Of a stretch of 64,000 nt of DNA, positions 59,998 through 64,000 are shown in pieces. The notes below the pieces were generated by a model. The model was not told where the DNA came from. It made no database searches and was given only the letters and a program-made list of their open reading frames with translations. A program made the translations under genes and the position numbers. Location of the stretch: the NCBI GenBank assembly GCA_040218145.1, contig JAVJQK010000033.1, forward strand, positions 1-64,000, read 5' to 3'. Positions within the stretch are counted from its first letter, which is position 1. The number at the start of each line of letters is the position of its first letter. Origin of the DNA: Sandaracinaceae bacterium. GTDB lineage: Bacteria; Myxococcota_A; Polyangia; Polyangiales; Sandaracinaceae.

Positions 59998-62900
59998 ATG
60001 GAAGTCGAGAAGGGAGGCGACCCCGGCGCGGGCCTGCGCGCGCGAACGAGCGGCGAGGGGCGCGCCGCATGGCGCCTGGCGCTCCCGCTCCTGATCGCCG
60101 CGGGGTGCGCCCTCGCCGGCTGCACCGAGGGCAACACCGTGTTCGTCGACGTGCGCACGGACTACGTGCCCGGCTTCGAGTTCGTCAGCGCGCGCGCGGA
60201 GGTCGGCGCGGGCGGCGTGCTCAGGCGCGTCGATCGCGCCGCGGCGCGCGGAGAGGGCTGGGTGGAGGGCGTCCGCGTGGGCGAGATCTCCGGGCTCGCC
60301 GCCGGCACGCACGAGATCTACGTGGAGCTGCGCGACGCGGACGGCGGGCTCGTCGCCACCCAGCGCGTGATCCGGACCCTCTCCGGCGACGCGGCGGTGA
60401 CGGTGGTGATCTCGCGCGACTGCGAGGCGGTGACCTGCCCGGCCGCGGACGGCGACCCCGAGGCCACGAGCTGCCGCGGCGGCCGGTGCGCGCGCCCCGA
60501 TTGCACTCCCGAGACGCCGGAGCTCTGCCCCGATCCCGAATGCGGGGACGACTCCGACTGCAGCGCGGCCGTCGACTGCGTCGCGGGCGTGTGCGCGGAG
60601 GGCATCTGCTTCAGCTCCGCGCAGGACTTCCGCTGCGCCGGCGACGAGTGGTGCGACCCCGACGTCGGCTGCGTGCCGACCGCCGGCTCGCGCCCGGATG
60701 GAGGCACGCCCGACGCGGGCTGCGCGAACGACACCGAGGCGCGCTGCGACGACGGCCGGGACGACGACTGCGACGGGCAGATCGACTGCGCGGACGACGA
60801 CTGCGCAGGCCGGAGCTGCTCGGCGGATGCCGTGTGCGAGGCGGGCACCTGCGGGGGCTGCCTCCCGAGCGGCGGGATCGACGGCTGCGGGCGCGGGGAC
60901 GAGAACTGCAACGGCGTGGTCGACGAGGACTGCGGGTGCACGCCGGGCGCGTGGATCGGCGGGACGATCGACACGGTCGGCGACATGGGCCGCTACGCCG
61001 ACGTCGCGCTCGACGCCGTGGGGGGCGTGCACGTCAGCTATCGGGACAGCTCCGCGAACGACCTCCGCTACGCCTACCACCCGCCGAGTGGGTGGTGGAC
61101 CTTCGGCCCGCTCGCGAGCACGGGGAACGTCGGCGATCACACGGACGTCGCGGTGGACGGGAACGAAGAGCCGCACGTCGTGTTCCACGATCTGTCCAAC
61201 CGGGACCTCCTCTATCGACACCGGCGCGCGGACGGGACCTGGGAGGAGGCGGTCATCGACGCGACCGGCTCGGTGGGACGCTACGGGAGCGTGGCGGTGG
61301 GCGGCGACGGGAGCGTGCACGTCGCCTATCAGGACTACGGCGCGAACGACCTGAAGTACGCGTACCGCCCCCCGGGCGGGCTCTGGACCGCGGAGACGGT
61401 CGCGAGCGCGGGCACGGTCGGGCGCTACGCGTCGATCGGCGTCGAGGCCGACGGGACGGTGCACATCGCCTACCTCGACGACTCCGCGGGCGACCTCATG
61501 CACGCGGAGGGCAGCCTCGGCAGCTTCACCACGGAGGCCGTCGACACCGCGGGCACGGTGGGCCGCGACGCCGCCCTCGCCGTCGACCCGAGCGGCGGGC
61601 TCCACGTCGTGTACCGCGACGCGACCAACAACCGCCTGAAGTACGCCCAGCGCCCTCCCGCCGGGGCCTGGAGCCTCGAGGTCGTCGACGAGACGGCCAA
61701 CGTCGGCGAGTACGCCTCGATCGCGCTGGGCAGCGACGGGGTCGTGCACGCCAGCTACTACGACACCACCAGCGACGACCTGCGATACGCACGTCGGACG
61801 GGCGGCGTCTGGGCCACCGAGACGGTCGATCCCACGGGCAACGTGGGTCAGTACACGTCCATCGGCGTCGACGCCGCGGGCGGGGTGCACATCTCTTACC
61901 GGGACGCCTCGCGAGAGGATCTCCGCTACGCGCGCCGCGGCGCGGACGGACGCTGGCGCACCGAGCCCGTCGACACGGTGGGTCGGAAGGGCGAGTGGAC
62001 GGGGCTGGCGCTCGGCGCGGACGGTCAGGTGCACGTCGTCTATCGGGACGGAACCGACGATGACCTGCGCTACGCGTCGCGCGGGCGCGGAGGGATCTGG
62101 GAGCACGAGACGGTCGACGCGACGGGCAACCTCGCGGCGGGCACGGCGATCGCGATCGGTCCGGACGGCGCGGTCCACATCGCCTACCGCGACAGCAGCA
62201 ACGCGGACCTCGAGTACGCCACCCGCCCGAGCCCCGGGGCGCCGTTCGAGCTGACGACGGTGGACGAGGTGGGCAACGTCGGCGACGAGGCCGATCTCGT
62301 CGTGGAGGCGGACGGCACGGTGCACATCGCGCACGTCGACCGCAGCGCGGAGGATCTGCGCCTCTCGACGCTCGCGCCGGGGAGCGGGTGGAGCAACGTG
62401 ACCCTCGACGCGATGGGGAGCGTCGGCTTCGCGCCGCGGCTCGCCACCGACCCGAGCGGGGGCCTCCACCTCGTCTACTACGACAACGGGCCCGACGACC
62501 TGCGCTACCTGTTCCGGCCGGCGGGCGCCGCGTTCGCGAGCCCCGCGACCGTGCTCACGACCGGCAGCGTGGGGCGGCGGAGCGGCCTCGCGGTCGACGC
62601 GGCCGGCGGCGTGCACGTGGTCGCGTGGCGGCAGAGCGTCGACGACCTGGAGTACGCCTTCCGGCCTGCGGGCGGGCTCTGGTCCCCCGAGACGGTCATC
62701 GAGGCCGACCGGGTGCAGGAGTACGCGGACGTCGCGGTCGACGCGGCGGGCGACGTCTGGGCGGTGACCTTCGACGCGACGCCCGAGGTCGTCGGGACCA
62801 GCGCCGTGCCGCGGCTCGACCTCCGCCTCGCCCACCGGCCGGCGGGGGGCAGCTGGACGGTGAGCACCCTCGACGCGGTGGGAGACGTCGGCCGCTGGCC

Positions 62901-63003
62901 CGCCATCGCGACCACGCCGGACGGCTGGGTCCACGTGGTCTACTTCGAGAACGGCGCCGACGACCTGCGTCACCTCCGCTGGTGCCCGGAGGCAGGTCGC
63001 TGA
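59998..63003 (+). CDS. large surface lipoprotein with 14 propeller-type repeats
   Basis: 1001 aa, ATG 59998. A long N-terminus leads to a signal ALPLLIAAGCALAGC (lipobox LAGC). Residues ~45-140 form a beta domain (FVDVRTDYVPGFEF) and ~145-315 a Cys-rich block with the motif DGRDDDCDGQIDCADDDC; both are shared with the lipoprotein at 21059. From ~320 to the end there are 14 repeats of about 47 residues (pattern: V-D-x-x-G-x-V-G-x-Y-x-x-I-A-V, then G-x-V-H-x-x-Y-x-D, then D-L-x-Y-A). Fourteen is twice seven, so two seven-bladed propellers are likely. A binding or adhesion role is probable. Confidence 0.9.
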   Translation: MEVEKGGDPGAGLRARTSGEGRAAWRLALPLLIAAGCALAGCTEGNTVFVDVRTDYVPGFEFVSARAEVGAGGVLRRVDRAAARGEGWVEGVRVGEISGLAAGTHEIYVELRDADGGLVATQRVIRTLSGDAAVTVVISRDCEAVTCPAADGDPEATSCRGGRCARPDCTPETPELCPDPECGDDSDCSAAVDCVAGVCAEGICFSSAQDFRCAGDEWCDPDVGCVPTAGSRPDGGTPDAGCANDTEARCDDGRDDDCDGQIDCADDDCAGRSCSADAVCEAGTCGGCLPSGGIDGCGRGDENCNGVVDEDCGCTPGAWIGGTIDTVGDMGRYADVALDAVGGVHVSYRDSSANDLRYAYHPPSGWWTFGPLASTGNVGDHTDVAVDGNEEPHVVFHDLSNRDLLYRHRRADGTWEEAVIDATGSVGRYGSVAVGGDGSVHVAYQDYGANDLKYAYRPPGGLWTAETVASAGTVGRYASIGVEADGTVHIAYLDDSAGDLMHAEGSLGSFTTEAVDTAGTVGRDAALAVDPSGGLHVVYRDATNNRLKYAQRPPAGAWSLEVVDETANVGEYASIALGSDGVVHASYYDTTSDDLRYARRTGGVWATETVDPTGNVGQYTSIGVDAAGGVHISYRDASREDLRYARRGADGRWRTEPVDTVGRKGEWTGLALGADGQVHVVYRDGTDDDLRYASRGRGGIWEHETVDATGNLAAGTAIAIGPDGAVHIAYRDSSNADLEYATRPSPGAPFELTTVDEVGNVGDEADLVVEADGTVHIAHVDRSAEDLRLSTLAPGSGWSNVTLDAMGSVGFAPRLATDPSGGLHLVYYDNGPDDLRYLFRPAGAAFASPATVLTTGSVGRRSGLAVDAAGGVHVVAWRQSVDDLEYAFRPAGGLWSPETVIEADRVQEYADVAVDAAGDVWAVTFDATPEVVGTSAVPRLDLRLAHRPAGGSWTVSTLDAVGDVGRWPAIATTPDGWVHVVYFENGADDLRHLRWCPEAGR
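60957..63000 (+). repeat. 14 tandem ~141-bp protein-coding repeats
   Basis: Degenerate tandem array in the 3' two-thirds of the lipoprotein gene. Each unit codes for a blade-like pattern with G-x-V-H, Y-x-D and D-L-x-Y core residues. Units are diverged enough that DNA-level identity is low. Confidence 0.85.
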
Positions 63004-63109
63004 ACGACCTACCTCCCCCTTGCCTTTGCCCGTGCCCCTGCCCCTGCCCGCGTGGTGGAGGTGCTCCTCGAGACCAAGACCGACGATCCAAGGGGCGCCC
63101 CTGCGAGAC

Positions 63110-64000
63110 CTACCGCCTGAGGAGCCGACGCAGGGACGACGGCAGCGGCGGCGCGTTGCGCACGCGAGAGTCGATCGGGGCGCTGCTCAGCGTGTGCCAG
63201 TAGAGGAGCCGCCGCTTGGCGTGCGCGCCCGAGGCGTGGCGGAGGACCGACGCGAAGGTCTTCGCGGTGTAGGTGTCGTCCAGCTCGATCCCGACGTGAT
63301 CGCGCACCAGCCGGAGCGCGCTGCGGCCGGCGCTGCTCGGCACGCCGTAGCCCTGCCCGGCCTCACCGTGGTCGATCTCCACCTGGGCCCGCGCGAGCTT
63401 CGTCACGTCCGGGAAGCGCGCGTCGAGGCGTCGGAGGTGTTTGACGGTGCGCTTGATCAGCGACGCGATGAGCGCCGGGTGCGCGAGCGAGCGCGGCACG
63501 ACCCGCACCCCGTAGATGGGCGTGGTCACGCCGCCCGCCGCGAGCCCGATCGCGAGGCCGCTGAGCGTGCCGCCCGTGCCGAGGGGCACGAAGATCGCGT
63601 CGGGCTCGAGCATCTGCCCCGCCTCGAGCTGCCGCGCGAGCTCGAGCCCCGCCTCCACGTAGCCGATCACGCCCGCCACGTTCGAGCCGCCGGGAGGGAT
63701 CAGATAGGGGTGGCGACCCCGCACGCGCAGGCTCGCCGCCAGCGCGGTCATGCGGGGCACGATCCCGGCGCCGCCGCCGACCGGGTGCGCGTGCGCCCCC
63801 GCGATCTGCAGCGCGCGGAGGTTCTCTTCGGCGTGCACCCCGTAGCGCTGCGGCATGAGCACGGCGTGGGTCTGGAAGCCGAGGTCGGCCCCGTAGAGAG
63901 TGGTGGCGAGCGCGTGGTGCGAACCGGCCGCGCCCGCCGTGACGAGCGTGTCCGCCTTGCGGGAGAGCGCGTCGCCCAGGAGGTACTCGAGCTTCCGGAC
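63110..64000 (-). CDS. PLP-dependent D-cysteine desulfhydrase/ACC deaminase-family protein, 5'-partial
   Basis: Runs off the right edge of the window, so the start lies outside. Visible part ~297 aa. VRKLEYLLGDAL carries the PLP-binding Lys, TLVTAGAAGSHHALA the substrate-binding region, and VPLGTGGTLSGLAIGLAAGG the phosphate loop. This is a type II fold PLP enzyme that deaminates or desulfurates D-amino acids. The active Lys and Gly-rich loop are intact. The first ~30-40 residues are probably missing. Confidence 0.88.
   Translation of the reverse strand, partial: VRKLEYLLGDALSRKADTLVTAGAAGSHHALATTLYGADLGFQTHAVLMPQRYGVHAEENLRALQIAGAHAHPVGGGAGIVPRMTALAASLRVRGRHPYLIPPGGSNVAGVIGYVEAGLELARQLEAGQMLEPDAIFVPLGTGGTLSGLAIGLAAGGVTTPIYGVRVVPRSLAHPALIASLIKRTVKHLRRLDARFPDVTKLARAQVEIDHGEAGQGYGVPSSAGRSALRLVRDHVGIELDDTYTAKTFASVLRHASGAHAKRRLLYWHTLSSAPIDSRVRNAPPLPSSLRRLLRR

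Noticed and set aside
59359-62973. 1204-aa open frame on the minus strand
   Set aside because: Complementary shadow of the 14-repeat lipoprotein; Arg/Asp/Val/Ala-rich with no domain. Its repeats only mirror the sense repeats.
63004-63060. CT/GC-rich run of short CCCCTGCC-like units after the lipoprotein gene
   Set aside because: Too short and irregular to call a repeat element or CRISPR; no spacers.

Overview
The window reads as chromosomal DNA of a high-GC myxobacterium (Myxococcota, most like the Sandaracinaceae/Polyangia side). The reasons are: very high GC with strong GC3 bias; four Hanks-type Ser/Thr kinases; two sigma-54 enhancer-binding proteins, one with an FHA domain; a MYXO-CTERM sorting tail; and many lipoproteins whose lipobox is followed by Asp/Ser/Gly-rich linkers (DAG, DSG and DGG repeats) and then Cys-rich domains. 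Genes are packed on both strands. No gap without a gene exceeds 300 bases. I see no rRNA, tRNA, CRISPR array, prophage or intact insertion sequence.

Layout. 0-2.4 kb: a VOC-fold gene cut by the window edge, a small unknown gene and a divergent LysR regulator. 2.4-6.3 kb: one very long reading frame joining a secreted heparinase II/III-like lyase with a MYXO-CTERM tail to a GDSL hydrolase that has its own internal lipobox. 6.3-10.1 kb: a response-regulator diguanylate cyclase, a lipoprotein L,D-transpeptidase and a CapA-type lipoprotein. 10.1-13 kb: a small lipoprotein and two tandem RlaP-like nucleotidyltransferases. 13-14.6 kb: a TetR-PhyH operon behind a perfect 18-bp palindrome. 14.6-29.3 kb: two kinases, aldehyde dehydrogenase, a TAXI-type binding protein, a Cys-rich lipoprotein, a GMC oxidoreductase, a YkgJ-type Cys-cluster protein and a large unknown protein.

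29.3 kb holds a 60-bp near-perfect palindrome of the REP type. 29.5-38 kb: Baeyer-Villiger-type monooxygenase, EEP-type nuclease/phosphatase lipoprotein, animal-type haem peroxidase, glyoxalase I-like protein, M20 peptidase and ArgJ. 40-50 kb is a signalling district: a two-component pair (EBP response regulator and soluble histidine kinase), a receiver-like protein, PurN, a small membrane protein behind a well-spaced sigma-54 promoter, an FHA-EBP divergent from a membrane kinase, and a kinase fused to a cyclic-nucleotide-binding domain. 50-57 kb: dipeptide epimerase, FAD monooxygenase, Cys-rich repeat lipoprotein, Cu/Zn superoxide dismutase, another lipoprotein and an ABC-like ATPase. 57.1-59.4 kb is the most interesting locus: a radical SAM/SPASM enzyme followed at once by two small paralogous proteins with an N-terminal zinc-ribbon-like motif, one hydrophobic segment ending in Cys, an Asp/Ser-rich linker and two Pro-x-Tyr-Gly-Gly/Ala-type motifs each. 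This looks like a candidate peptide-modification system. 59.4-64 kb: a thioredoxin-like lipoprotein, a lipoprotein with 14 repeats of about 47 residues (probably two seven-bladed propellers), and a PLP-dependent desulfhydrase/deaminase-family gene that runs off the right edge.

Functional themes: surface display (lipoproteins, MYXO-CTERM, CapA, polysaccharide lyase), phosphorelay and sigma-54 control, and redox or secondary metabolism. Only ArgJ and PurN are clear primary-metabolism genes. All calls come from reading translated sequence by eye; no database search was run.
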